A stretch of DNA of 48,570 bases, from assembly GCA_903854185.1 (NCBI GenBank), contig CAINVP010000083.1, positions 1-48,570 of the forward strand, in the 5' to 3' direction. Below, piece after piece: positions 1 through 7,848 of the stretch. A model generated the notes under the pieces. The model saw only the letters and a program-made list of their open reading frames with translations. It did no database searches and was not told the DNA's origin. Each line of letters opens with the position of its first letter. Position 1 is the stretch's first letter. Source of the stretch: an uncultured Actinomycetes bacterium (GTDB lineage Bacteria; Actinomycetota; Actinomycetes; Nanopelagicales; Nanopelagicaceae). Made by a program: the position numbers and the translations under genes.

Positions 1-395
1 AACGGTTTTTTGCTAACCCCGCGTGCAATTCGCCATTCACCAGCAAAGGCCGCGTCACCATAACCGAAGTGGAGCGCGCTCATGATGAGTACAAGTCGGA
101 ATCCCCAGATGTTCCACGTTGCAATTCCAAATCCAGCTGCGACAGCGATCGCAACGTAGATAACGATGAAGAGCACGAACCGAACTTTTGATTTTGAGGA
201 GATAGAGATCAAATGGTCAACAGCGCCGTGTGGGACTCCGAGAAGCAGCGCTCCAAGTGCAATTACGAGCTGAACCGAGATAGAGAGTTGAATTCCAAGA
301 ACTTTCAAGGCGATGAATGCCAGGATTGCTACTATCGCAGATAGGCGAGAAAACTTCTGCGCCCGCGCATACACAGCAGAAAGTCCGAGATTCAT
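1..395 (-). CDS. blh: Brp/Blh-family beta-carotene 15,15'-dioxygenase, 5' part (cut by window edge)
   Basis: Reading leftwards from ATG at 395 there is an open frame of 131 codons that runs off the window edge. The protein is hydrophobic with several membrane segments. It carries the family hallmarks PHGAVDH (about residues 55-61) and, about 50 residues later, ALHFGYGD, which hold the histidine/aspartate iron-site residues of the Brp/Blh family. This integral membrane enzyme cleaves beta-carotene into two retinals, the chromophore of microbial rhodopsins. The first in-frame ATG after an upstream TGA is at 395, so the start is well defined. It lies 46 bases from, and divergent to, crtYc-crtYd, which make its substrate. 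There is no Shine-Dalgarno; a TACGCT box six bases upstream suggests a leaderless transcript. The C-terminal half is outside the window. Confidence 0.88.
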   Translation of the reverse strand, partial: MNLGLSAVYARAQKFSRLSAIVAILAFIALKVLGIQLSISVQLVIALGALLLGVPHGAVDHLISISSKSKVRFVLFIVIYVAIAVAAGFGIATWNIWGFRLVLIMSALHFGYGDAAFAGEWRIARGVSKKP

Positions 396-401
396 AGCGC
401 G

Positions 402-407
402 AGCGTA
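402..407 (-). promoter_or_regulatory. putative -10 box, leaderless promoter of blh
   Basis: On the minus strand TACGCT fits TAnnnT and ends six bases before the ATG at 395, so transcription could start at or next to the start codon. No ribosome binding site is seen. No convincing -35 box is present. Confidence 0.45.
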
Positions 408-441
408 TGTGAAAAAACCTCAGTTTGGGAGATGATTAGGC

Positions 442-774
442 ATGCGGCATTTCCAGTACTCATTTGTACTTGCCTTTGTTGCGATCTGCGCCATATTCGT
501 AAATCTAGCCTTCAGACTGCGCATAACTTCCCAGTGGCGGGCCTTCCTTAAAGTCGATGCTGCCATTCTCGTCATCTATCTGAGTTGGGATGCCTGGGCT
601 ATCCATAAGAAGAATTGGCGCTTTGATTCCCACCAAATCCTTAATACAACTTTATGGGGCGGCCTGCCGGTTGAAGAGGTCCTCTTCTTCATAATCGTGC
701 CGCTCATGACTATTTTGACTTATCTCGCACTGAACAAAATCGTTACCCGCCTGAAGAACGGTGGTTCACGATGA
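442..774 (+). CDS. crtYc: lycopene beta-cyclase subunit CrtYc
   Basis: A 110-residue membrane protein with about three helices. The family motif PVEEVLFF sits near residue 76 and holds the paired acidic residues of the CrtYc/CrtYd half-domains. Actinobacterial lycopene cyclases of this type are heterodimers of two such halves that cyclise both ends of lycopene to give beta-carotene. A GGGAG sequence ten bases upstream supports the ATG at 442. The stop overlaps the start of crtYd by four bases (ATGA), so the subunits should be made together. The length is normal for one half; fused versions are about twice as long. Confidence 0.88.
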   Translation: MRHFQYSFVLAFVAICAIFVNLAFRLRITSQWRAFLKVDAAILVIYLSWDAWAIHKKNWRFDSHQILNTTLWGGLPVEEVLFFIIVPLMTILTYLALNKIVTRLKNGGSR

Positions 775-1070
775 TTTACTCCGATATCGCTCTTAATGCA
801 GTCCTCGTCGCCGTGATGGTTGATCTCTTCCTGCTCCGCACCCAGATGATCACCCGCGGCATCTTCTGGCTAACCTATGGACTCATTCTTCCTTTTCAGT
901 TGCTTACTAATTGGTGGTTAACCTCTAAAAATATTGTGATGTATGAACCTGCCCAGATAATTGGCCGAAGGCTAGCCGGTGCGCCCATCGAAGATCTCCT
1001 CTTCGGCTTCTCGATGATTCTTCTAACACTGGCTTTATGGGATTTCTTTAGTAAGCGCGCATCGAAGTAG
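771..1070 (+). CDS. crtYd: lycopene beta-cyclase subunit CrtYd
   Basis: A 99-residue membrane protein whose motif APIEDLLFGF (near residue 71) matches the second half of the split lycopene cyclase. It pairs with CrtYc in the membrane to form beta-carotene, the substrate of the divergent Blh enzyme. It starts inside the crtYc stop (ATGA overlap), typical of translational coupling. No other carotenoid gene (crtE, crtB, crtI) follows, so lycopene must be made by genes elsewhere, possibly left of the window. The 55 bases after its stop show no clear terminator before the convergent neighbour. Confidence 0.88.
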   Translation: MIYSDIALNAVLVAVMVDLFLLRTQMITRGIFWLTYGLILPFQLLTNWWLTSKNIVMYEPAQIIGRRLAGAPIEDLLFGFSMILLTLALWDFFSKRASK

Positions 1071-1125
1071 AACTAACTATTTCTTGGAGTGACTCCCGAG
1101 AGCCACATTTTCCCTTATAGCAAGT

Positions 1126-2481
1126 TTATTTCTTTACAACCGCAGCAACTGCTTTAGCGAAGTAGTCATCTGCTTCAGCGGAGAATTGTGCGAGAGAGAT
1201 TCCATAAGCTTTTTCGAAGACTGCTGCGAAATCCTCGCCCGGAATTTTTTCAGTTATAAAGAGCGCATCCATATTTCCTGTCTTGGCTATCAGATACTCA
1301 GTTGCAATAAGACCTTTGGTGTATTCACAACTACTGGAATAGCTTCCCTGTCCTGTTAATTCGGTCAACGAGACGGATAGGCAAGTATTTCCGGTGCCCT
1401 GTAGATACAAATTGCGTAGATCCAAATATGAAGTGCTTGTGGCTTTTGAGTATGCAACTAATTTAAAGAATTCAGCAGTTCCCTCACGAAGCCAAGCCGG
1501 CTGAATCATCCAGAAGTTAGGATTACCAACCGACTTAGCTGCACTTTGCTGGGCCTCGTGCCCTAGCTCATGTGGAATATTGGCTGCAATCGACAGTCGT
1601 GAAAGTGCATCGGGAATACTGTCCGCATTCGAAATATCACTTGAACCTCCGGCAAACCACTGCAGGTCGGCCCAGATATCACCATTGCCACACGACCCTC
1701 CACCAGCGTTGTATTTGCAAGAGTCCGGAATATATAGATTCCGAAATGCCGGCCCCCAGGAGATGTACAAATTAAGTTTTCCTTCAAGTGAGAGACCAAA
1801 GGCAGAAACTAATTGGGTGGCGCTTGCGATAGTTGCTACCGAATTCTTCAACCAGAGGGTATCGGCAATCGTTGGATCAATATGAATAACCAAATTTGAA
1901 GGTACCGGGGCCGAGCCAGAGCCTGCAATAAATTTCGAAGCGAGGACGCTAACACGATTTAATTGTTCAAGCGAACTAGAAGCGTTGACTGGTAAGTGTG
2001 AGTTAAAAGTTGAAGTAGGAATGCAGAGCGCATTCAATAAACTATTGCGATTGGAACCGTCGGCAAGATTAATTATGAACTCCGCCTTGGGAAGATATTT
2101 TGATGGAAGAGAAACAGAAAACTTTACTGGCGTAGTCTTAACATCAGAGTTTATTGTCATTACTTTGGTGCCATAACGAACCGAGTTGTATGACACAGCC
2201 AAAGTTAGTTTTGACCAAAGGCCTTTCATATTGCTGAAGTGAAAGTTAGTGAAAGTAAGCGTTGTGTTCTTCCCTTTCAGGGTTTGCTTTGGGGTATCTA
2301 CCTGCAAATTTCCAATGGCCATTTCTGCGAACGTGCTCAACCCTGCGGGATCCGGACGGAAACAGGTCCAGGTGCTAACCGAGAGACCGCCAGTCGAATC
2401 ATTCGCAACTGCCGGCCCACTTTCTAAGAGGGCAGAAACGAGAATGGCTGAGACAAAAAGGCTAATTCGAGCTCTCTTCAC
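1126..2481 (-). CDS. secreted putative zinc metallopeptidase (gluzincin-like)
   Basis: A 451-residue protein with an N-terminal signal peptide (hydrophobic stretch about residues 6-26, AxA-like cleavage near residue 27). The C-terminal half has HELGH at about 304-308, followed 25 residues later by WLREGTAEFF, where the Glu of REG (about 333) is placed like the third zinc ligand of gluzincin peptidases. The N-terminal half (about 30-160) looks like a beta-rich secreted domain I do not recognise. Cysteines at about 255 and 264 may form a disulfide. The start is GTG at 2481, with GGGAG nine bases upstream. I infer an exported peptidase; no named family is assigned. It is convergent with crtYd and appears to be a single gene. 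Confidence 0.6.
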   Translation of the reverse strand: MKRARISLFVSAILVSALLESGPAVANDSTGGLSVSTWTCFRPDPAGLSTFAEMAIGNLQVDTPKQTLKGKNTTLTFTNFHFSNMKGLWSKLTLAVSYNSVRYGTKVMTINSDVKTTPVKFSVSLPSKYLPKAEFIINLADGSNRNSLLNALCIPTSTFNSHLPVNASSSLEQLNRVSVLASKFIAGSGSAPVPSNLVIHIDPTIADTLWLKNSVATIASATQLVSAFGLSLEGKLNLYISWGPAFRNLYIPDSCKYNAGGGSCGNGDIWADLQWFAGGSSDISNADSIPDALSRLSIAANIPHELGHEAQQSAAKSVGNPNFWMIQPAWLREGTAEFFKLVAYSKATSTSYLDLRNLYLQGTGNTCLSVSLTELTGQGSYSSSCEYTKGLIATEYLIAKTGNMDALFITEKIPGEDFAAVFEKAYGISLAQFSAEADDYFAKAVAAVVKK

Positions 2482-2557
2482 TCACGTAGTCTCCCTTTGA
2501 GCCCGGAAGTTGTCTAGAGATTGATTGCCATCTTTGATGTATTTCATTCACAGTGCG

Positions 2558-2630
2558 TGTCCCAGACGGGAGTTGAACCCGTGGCCTACCGCTTAGGAGG
2601 CGGTCGCTCTATCCACTGAGCTACTGGGAC
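2558..2630 (-). tRNA. tRNA-Arg (anticodon CCU)
   Basis: On the minus strand a full cloverleaf can be drawn. The acceptor stem is GTCCCAG/CTGGGAC with an A discriminator at 2558. The D-arm is GCTC/GAGC. The anticodon stem ACCGC/GCGGT encloses the loop CTCCTAA, giving anticodon CCU. The T-arm is ACGGG/CCCGT with loop TTCAACT. It reads AGG codons. CCA is not encoded after the discriminator, as is usual in many actinobacteria. Confidence 0.95.
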
Positions 2631-2678
2631 GTGTTGCATCTGGGCTACGTAAGCCTAGACGCTGGACTAGGTGAAGTT

Positions 2679-2684
2679 TAGACT
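2679..2684 (+). promoter_or_regulatory. putative -10 box, leaderless promoter of the SDR gene
   Basis: TAGACT lies seven bases before the ATG at 2692. No Shine-Dalgarno is present, so a transcript starting at the ATG is likely. This box also argues against a longer GTG start at 2671, which would lie upstream of the -10. Confidence 0.5.
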
Positions 2685-2691
2685 CATATTT

Positions 2692-3462
2692 ATGGCCCAC
2701 GCTCTCATCACAGGTGCAACCGCAGGCATCGGTAACGCATTCACACGCTTACTTGCCGAGAAGAAGTATGACCTTGTCCTGGTCGCACGGGATCTATCAC
2801 GTATGGAAGAGCAAGCCGCGGATTACCGAGCAAAATATGGAGTTCAGGTAGAAATTCTTCAGGCTGACCTTTCAAAGGTGGATGAGTTAGCAAAGGTTGA
2901 GGCCCGACTTCACGAGCTTATAAAGCCAATCGATGTTCTTATCAACAACGCTGGCTTTGGTCTCAACAAGGCATTCTCATCGAGCAAGGTTGAGGATGAA
3001 CAACAACTTCTAGATGTGCTTGTCACTGCACCGATGCGCCTTACTCACGCAGCACTCCCCCAGATGCACGCGAGGAAATCCGGAACAGTTATTAATGTCA
3101 GTAGCGTTGCCGGCTGGATTGCTGGCGGCACGTACAGCGCAGCAAAGTCCTACGTCACCGTCTTCTCTGAATCTCTCAACACTGAACTTCGCAACAGCGG
3201 AGTTAACGTCCTCGCGCTCTGCCCGGGGTTCACACATACCGAATTCCATCAGCGGGGTCAGATGAAGATGGGTGGACTTCCGACATTTATGTGGCTCGAT
3301 GCTGACCGAGTTGTGACAGATGCTTGGGCGGCGGCGCAAAAAGGAGAGGCGATCTGCATACCTGGTGGCCAATATAAAGTCCTGAGCTGGATCGCTCGGA
3401 AGGCCCCCCGAGGTCTCGTCCGCCGGATTGGGATGGGTGTTCGGGTCCGCCAGCGCCGCTGA
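2692..3462 (+). CDS. short-chain dehydrogenase/reductase
   Basis: A 256-residue classical SDR. The Rossmann nucleotide motif TGATAGIG is at the N terminus, NNAG lies near residue 90, and the catalytic Ser (SSVAG) is followed by YSAAK. The fold and length are those of cytosolic NAD(P)H-dependent oxidoreductases. The N-terminal VARD after the second strand, with a basic residue, suggests NADPH preference. Substrate cannot be told from sequence; close relatives are annotated as DltE/YqjQ-like SDRs. The start at 2692 is chosen over an upstream GTG because the family begins two or three residues before the first strand and a -10 box precedes the ATG. It stands alone, next to tRNA-Arg on the other strand. 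Confidence 0.8.
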   Translation: MAHALITGATAGIGNAFTRLLAEKKYDLVLVARDLSRMEEQAADYRAKYGVQVEILQADLSKVDELAKVEARLHELIKPIDVLINNAGFGLNKAFSSSKVEDEQQLLDVLVTAPMRLTHAALPQMHARKSGTVINVSSVAGWIAGGTYSAAKSYVTVFSESLNTELRNSGVNVLALCPGFTHTEFHQRGQMKMGGLPTFMWLDADRVVTDAWAAAQKGEAICIPGGQYKVLSWIARKAPRGLVRRIGMGVRVRQRR

Positions 3463-3530
3463 GCGCAATCTCTCAGCCATTTCCCACGCCCTGCACGCCT
3501 AATTGTGACTTTGCAAGGTGGCTGCTCACT

Positions 3531-3536
3531 TACAAT
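3531..3536 (+). promoter_or_regulatory. possible -10 box for the downstream secreted-protein gene
   Basis: TACAAT is the best -10-like hexamer in the 169-base gap before the gene starting at 3632. It would give a leader of roughly 90 bases with a GGAGG ribosome binding site. No -35 at proper spacing is convincing. Nothing else is seen in this gap. Confidence 0.3.
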
Positions 3537-3631
3537 TCTCACAGGCGTTAAGAGGCGGGTGTTGACCCGAACCCAACGCGACCAATTCGATCCAGAATGG
3601 CATAAAGAAGCAACAACTTGGAGGAAATGTG

Positions 3632-4510
3632 ATGAGAAAAAGCAATAAGGCTAACCACGTAACCATGATTGGCGCGGTCATCACGGCCGGCCTCCTCGTG
3701 CTCTCAAGCACCACTGGTGCGCACGCCGCCTCAGTTAAGCAGGGCGTTGCCTGCGCCAAGAAGGGCGCTAAGACAACCGCTGGTGGAACCAAGTACACAT
3801 GTGGCGTCAATCCTGCATCTTCAAGTAAGAAGCTCGTCTGGGTCACCTCAGATTGCATCTCCTCTGACACTGCATACAAGAGCTCAGTCACCGAGAGCAA
3901 CGCATTTGCAAATCAACAGATCAGCGCACTGAACCAGATTGCCGAGAGCATCGATGCCTCCAAGAAACTTGTTGATGTTTTGAATCAGCAGATCTCTGAT
4001 GCGAAGACAAAGAAGTACATCGTTGACTATGACCACGCGGTAAAGCCAGCCATCCCTATCACTGCAATCGGTGTAGATGCTGCTATTGCAGCACTTCAGG
4101 CAAAGGTCATTGTAGATACAACAAAGCGCGATAACGCTGGCGCACAGCGTGATCTTGTTCGTGCAACACTTGCAAAGACATATAACGACTCACAAATTCT
4201 CGCCTTCGCAAATGATCTTTCCGGGTCAATCAGAAATTCAGATAAGAATGTTCAGAATTACGCAAACTGGATTCGTGCATACTCTGGCTACGACGGCAGT
4301 ATCTCAAGCACGAATAAGAACATCGCAAACCTTCAGAAGATTCTTACAAACTTGAATGATCGCCTTGCAAAGGCACAAGCTCAGGTCACCTCAATGACCT
4401 CACGCTACGATGTCGCAAAGGCACAACAGCCAACACTCTTGGCTCAGATCAAGACCAACTCTTCACAGGCGCTTCAATTCCGCACCATCGCTTGTAAGGC
4501 TGGCCTCTAA
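3632..4510 (+). CDS. secreted coiled-coil protein of unknown function
   Basis: A 292-residue protein with a clear signal peptide (hydrophobic core about residues 11-27, cleavage after GAHA). A short cysteine motif follows: CAKKG, about 18 residues, then KYTC and a KLVW segment. This looks like a small disulfide-bonded cell-surface domain. The rest (about residues 75-285) is rich in Ala, Gln, Asn, Lys and Leu with heptad-like spacing, consistent with a long helical coiled coil. The ATG at 3632 is preferred to GTG at 3629 because GGAGG lies seven bases upstream of it. A strong terminator follows. No enzymatic motif is present, so a structural or envelope role is likely. I do not recognise a named family. 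Confidence 0.65.
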   Translation: MRKSNKANHVTMIGAVITAGLLVLSSTTGAHAASVKQGVACAKKGAKTTAGGTKYTCGVNPASSSKKLVWVTSDCISSDTAYKSSVTESNAFANQQISALNQIAESIDASKKLVDVLNQQISDAKTKKYIVDYDHAVKPAIPITAIGVDAAIAALQAKVIVDTTKRDNAGAQRDLVRATLAKTYNDSQILAFANDLSGSIRNSDKNVQNYANWIRAYSGYDGSISSTNKNIANLQKILTNLNDRLAKAQAQVTSMTSRYDVAKAQQPTLLAQIKTNSSQALQFRTIACKAGL

Positions 4511-4530
4511 GCACTAAAAGTTCAATAAAA

Positions 4531-4556
4531 AAACCACCGGTTGATATCGGTGGTTT
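4531..4556. terminator. bidirectional intrinsic terminator
   Basis: AAACCACCG pairs with CGGTGGTTT around an eight-base loop, flanked by A and T runs on the two sides. It lies between convergent genes ending at 4510 and 4580 and can serve both strands. Confidence 0.9.
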
Positions 4557-4579
4557 TTTTATGCCATAAATAAATTCAA

Positions 4580-5032
4580 CTAGCCAAGAGTGACTGTCTT
4601 TGCTGTTGCGGTGAGTGGAATCTTGGTAAGGGCGGTACGGGCCGGACCACGTACAACTTTGCCTGGGAGTGTGAACTCAGAACCATGTGCTGGGCAGATC
4701 CAATTACTGCCCTGCTGCATCACGGTTACGCCATTGTGTGTGCAACTCAAGTCAATCGAGTTGTAACCATTAACGGCCTTCGATGTTCGAATGACTGCGA
4801 TGGTGCGGCCATCCGAGAGATCGATAGTGACAACTCCACCAACCTTGGCGAGCGCTTTATTCTTGGCAAGATCAATCTTTAATTTACCGCCCGATTGGCT
4901 GATGCCAGAAGCTGGAACGGAGGCGGAGGCGAGATCTGTGGCCAGGCCCAAACTCAGTGCAAGGGCGCCACAGAGGACTGCTCGGCGGGATGGCAATCCA
5001 CTCTCGGTTTCATTCTGAACTGCTTCTAACAT
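4580..5032 (-). CDS. Tat-exported Rieske [2Fe-2S] protein
   Basis: A 150-residue protein. The N terminus has a twin-arginine signal (SRRAVLCGALAL). The C-terminal 100 residues form a Rieske domain with ligand motifs CTHNG and, about 15 residues on, CPAHGSEF, giving the Cys-His/Cys-His cluster ligands. GPARTALTKIP near the end is typical of small Rieske ferredoxin-like proteins. It should bind one 2Fe-2S cluster and act on the outer face of the membrane. It is not in a bc-complex operon, so it is not evidently the respiratory Rieske subunit. The ATG at 5032 is chosen because GGAG lies five bases upstream and the Tat motif is then near the N terminus; a longer frame reaches 5110. Partner unknown. 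Confidence 0.8.
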   Translation of the reverse strand: MLEAVQNETESGLPSRRAVLCGALALSLGLATDLASASVPASGISQSGGKLKIDLAKNKALAKVGGVVTIDLSDGRTIAVIRTSKAVNGYNSIDLSCTHNGVTVMQQGSNWICPAHGSEFTLPGKVVRGPARTALTKIPLTATAKTVTLG

Positions 5033-5086
5033 TACAACTCCATATCTTCGACACTCAATTGAAAACTCTTCTGAACTCTCCACTAT

Positions 5087-5092
5087 TAGCCT
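5087..5092 (+). promoter_or_regulatory. putative -10 box, leaderless promoter of the GGDEF gene
   Basis: TAGCCT ends seven bases before the GTG at 5100. If transcription starts there the message is leaderless; otherwise translation could begin at the ATG at 5115. Confidence 0.35.
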
Positions 5093-5099
5093 GTAGCAA

Positions 5100-6503
5100 G
5101 TGGCTGGCACTCGGATGAACCGGAAGCGAATTTATCTCACTCCACGGCTATTCCCCATCTTTTTCCTCATTCTGCATCTGGGAATTCGCCTAGCATTCCC
5201 CACCCCGACGCCACTCTCCGATCTCATCATTTATAACGCCACTCCCTTCCTCGCCGCAGCAGCGCTTCTGCGTAGTCCACTCTTCAACTCACGTGGATCA
5301 CTCCTGTTGACGGCGACCGGTCTGGGTTCCTGGGCGATTGGCTCAACCCTGTCGACCTGGCAATCGTTCTATCCTGGTGACAATCCGAACGCGCTCACTC
5401 TCTACATCAACGCTGGGTACACGCTCTTCTATCCATGCATGATTCTCGCCTTGTTCTCCTCAACAACACTTGAGCGGCTCCTAACCTTCACCCAGCTCCT
5501 CGATGCGTTGATCTCATCGCTTGGGTTAAGTGCGCTCATTGCAGCTCTCTTTATCAAACCCGCGATGATTACCTTTGATGGTTCTACATCAACAGTCTTC
5601 TTTACTCTGCTCTTCCCCGCTGGCGATGTTGTGTTGCTCGCAACTTCAGTGCTCTATTTCCTCCTACTGCCCAAGAGCGGCCGATCGTTCTTATTACTCG
5701 CTGGCTTCGCACTCTTTGCGACGACCGATATCTACTTTCTGATCGCATCAGCTACAACCGGATATCCGTTCGCTTCCATTATCGATGATGGCTGGTTACT
5801 TGGTCTCATCTGCATAGCAGAGGCCTTCTATCACCGACCAAAGCCGATAATCATCTCAGATCTATGGAGCTCATTCACCACCACCGCCTCACTCATCCTC
5901 GCCACAATCATTCTGGCAACAGCCGCTCTTCATCCATCTGCCTTTGTGGCTCCGGTTATTGCAGTTGCCATTGCCACCATCGCATTTTCATTTCTACGCA
6001 TGGTCGTAGCGTTAAGGAGCGCGCATGCGGCGCGCGATGATCGAGAGTTAGCCCACCTCGATGAACTTACGAGCCTGCCAAATCGGAGAAGATTTTTGGC
6101 TGAACTTGCCGAGATTGAGCGCAGCGGGGTTGGCACCGTCTTACTCCTAGACCTTGACGGCTTTAAGCCCATTAACGACGAGCGCGGTCACGATGTGGGC
6201 GATCAATTGCTGCGGCACATCTCCCGCAGATTTGAGAGGGCGCTGGCACACGGTGATCTGTTAGCCAGACTCGGTGGGGATGAATTCGGTGCCATCGTGC
6301 GCGGTGATGGCATCGAAGCGGCAGAGGCGCTCCTTGCGGCGTTGAGTTATCCGGTGCATTTAGTGACTGGCTCAGTAAAAGTGGGAGCATCCATCGGCAT
6401 GGTCACTAATGATGGACGAGGTGAACTTTTGAAACGTTGCGACAGTGCGATGTATGCAGCAAAGCGAAGTGGCGGTGGCGTTAAGAGCTGGGACTCTCTT
6501 TAA
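5100..6503 (+). CDS. membrane-bound diguanylate cyclase (GGDEF)
   Basis: A 467-residue protein with about eight to ten membrane helices over residues 15-300, then a GGDEF domain from about HLDELTSLPNRR. The active-site loop LGGDEFG is intact (about residues 392-396), so it should make cyclic di-GMP from two GTP. The inhibitory I-site RxxD that usually precedes it by five residues reads AHGD, so feedback inhibition is probably lost. There is no EAL domain and no recognisable sensor beyond the membrane part. The start is GTG at 5100 or ATG at 5115. The end overlaps the convergent photolyase gene by 23 bases. Confidence 0.85.
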   Translation: MAGTRMNRKRIYLTPRLFPIFFLILHLGIRLAFPTPTPLSDLIIYNATPFLAAAALLRSPLFNSRGSLLLTATGLGSWAIGSTLSTWQSFYPGDNPNALTLYINAGYTLFYPCMILALFSSTTLERLLTFTQLLDALISSLGLSALIAALFIKPAMITFDGSTSTVFFTLLFPAGDVVLLATSVLYFLLLPKSGRSFLLLAGFALFATTDIYFLIASATTGYPFASIIDDGWLLGLICIAEAFYHRPKPIIISDLWSSFTTTASLILATIILATAALHPSAFVAPVIAVAIATIAFSFLRMVVALRSAHAARDDRELAHLDELTSLPNRRRFLAELAEIERSGVGTVLLLDLDGFKPINDERGHDVGDQLLRHISRRFERALAHGDLLARLGGDEFGAIVRGDGIEAAEALLAALSYPVHLVTGSVKVGASIGMVTNDGRGELLKRCDSAMYAAKRSGGGVKSWDSL

Positions 6504-7827
6504 TCTCAGCCAAGCGGGCTAGCGATTCGATTCGCTCCTTTGCATGATCAACAACTGGATCTGGATACCCGTGATCTAAACCGCCAATGACTTTCCATGG
6601 CTCGTGAATCTCCGCTCCCGATAACTGAGCAAGCTCTGGCACATAGCGCTTGATGTAGTGACCATCTGGATCAAACTTACGACCTTGCTCGATGGGGTTA
6701 AAGACGCGGTAATAAGGTGAGGCATCTGTGCCACAGCCTGCCGTCCATTGCCAGCCGTGCGCATTGCTGGCTACGTCGTAATCGATGAGGTGCTGCTCGA
6801 AGAATCGCTCGCCAAGTTGCCATTCCAGATGTAGATCCTTTACTAAGAACGAGGCGACGACCATGCGGGCACGGTTGTGCATCCAACCCTCTTTGAGTAA
6901 TTGACGCATTGCCGCATCGACGAATGGGAAGCCGGTTGTGCCACTCTTCCACCGTTCAAATAGATCTCCGGGCTCGTCATAACGCATCTGCGCAAAGCGG
7001 GGGGCGTAATACTCTTTGTCGGTCGTTGGGTAGTTGAAGAGAACATCGGCATAGAACTCGCGCCAAGCAATCTCTTTACGGTAAGTCACCTCACCATCGC
7101 TATCACCAAGAGTGGCAAGCAGAGTACGTGGATGAATCTCACCAAACTTCAAAGCAGCGCTGAGTCGACTTGTGCCATCTACGCTTGGGACGTTGCGCAT
7201 CTCGTTGTAATCACGAAGATGTTCCTTCGACCACTGCTTCCAACGCAACAGCGCAGCATGTTCTCCTGCTGGTGTAATAAGAGCACCTTCTGGCAGATGC
7301 CAATGTGGAAATTCTTGATGTTCTTTAGTCGGCTCCACCGCATTGATTAACTTTGGCGCTGTTACTGGACCCCGCCAACCGTGAGTAACCCACGCCTTAT
7401 AGAACGGGGTGTAGACGCGATAATTAGTGCCATCCGGTTTTCGCACGCGGCCAGGCGCAACTGCATAGGGACTGCCGGTGCGGATGAGAGTAATCCCAGC
7501 CTTCTCAATTTCAAGATCGCGAGCACGACCAAGTGGTTCGAACTCTTCGGAGATATGTACATCCTGCGCGCCGTATAGCTCTTGCATCTGCTTGAGAACA
7601 GCGATGGGCTTGCCCTGCACAATATGCAATCGATCATCAAGTGACCGGTTTAATTCGCGAAGTGAGTTGGCAAGATATGCCAAGCGCTTTGTGCCCGCCT
7701 GCGCAAAGAATTTCTCGTCCAGAATAAAGATAGGAACAATCTCATCGGATTCTGCTAACGCTGCCAAGAGCGCTGGGTGATCTCCGATGCGAAGATCTCT
7801 TCGGAACCACATAATTGACCGCTTCAT
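6481..7827 (-). CDS. phr: deoxyribodipyrimidine photo-lyase
   Basis: A 448-residue class I CPD photolyase. The N terminus WFRRDLRIGDHPAL starts the antenna-chromophore domain. The FAD domain shows GFPFVDAAMRQL, GWMHNRARMVVASF, the ASNAHGWQWTAGCGTDASPYYR region and the C-terminal DPVVDHAKER. The Asn of ASNAHGW and the Trp residues of the electron-transfer chain are in place. It repairs UV pyrimidine dimers using blue light and FADH-. This fits a surface-water organism. Its 3' end overlaps the convergent GGDEF gene by 23 bases. The start is ATG at 7827, 21 bases from the divergent esterase start, with no clear Shine-Dalgarno. Confidence 0.93.
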   Translation of the reverse strand: MKRSIMWFRRDLRIGDHPALLAALAESDEIVPIFILDEKFFAQAGTKRLAYLANSLRELNRSLDDRLHIVQGKPIAVLKQMQELYGAQDVHISEEFEPLGRARDLEIEKAGITLIRTGSPYAVAPGRVRKPDGTNYRVYTPFYKAWVTHGWRGPVTAPKLINAVEPTKEHQEFPHWHLPEGALITPAGEHAALLRWKQWSKEHLRDYNEMRNVPSVDGTSRLSAALKFGEIHPRTLLATLGDSDGEVTYRKEIAWREFYADVLFNYPTTDKEYYAPRFAQMRYDEPGDLFERWKSGTTGFPFVDAAMRQLLKEGWMHNRARMVVASFLVKDLHLEWQLGERFFEQHLIDYDVASNAHGWQWTAGCGTDASPYYRVFNPIEQGRKFDPDGHYIKRYVPELAQLSGAEIHEPWKVIGGLDHGYPDPVVDHAKERIESLARLAEIKESPSS

Positions 7828-7836
7828 AAGTAGGTC

Positions 7837-7842
7837 TATCCT
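7837..7842 (+). promoter_or_regulatory. putative -10 box, leaderless promoter of the esterase gene
   Basis: TATCCT ends six bases before the ATG at 7849, with no ribosome binding site between. It lies in the 21-base gap to the divergent photolyase gene, so the rest of this promoter must extend into phr. Confidence 0.5.
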
Positions 7843-7848
7843 TCCATT

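Noticed and set aside
1071-1125. Short palindrome GGAGTGACTCC after crtYd as terminator
   Set aside because: The loop is too short and no T run follows on either strand.
3010-3480. 156-residue minus-strand frame inside the SDR gene
   Set aside because: Shadow frame of the SDR; composition is Arg/Pro/Cys-rich without any motif.
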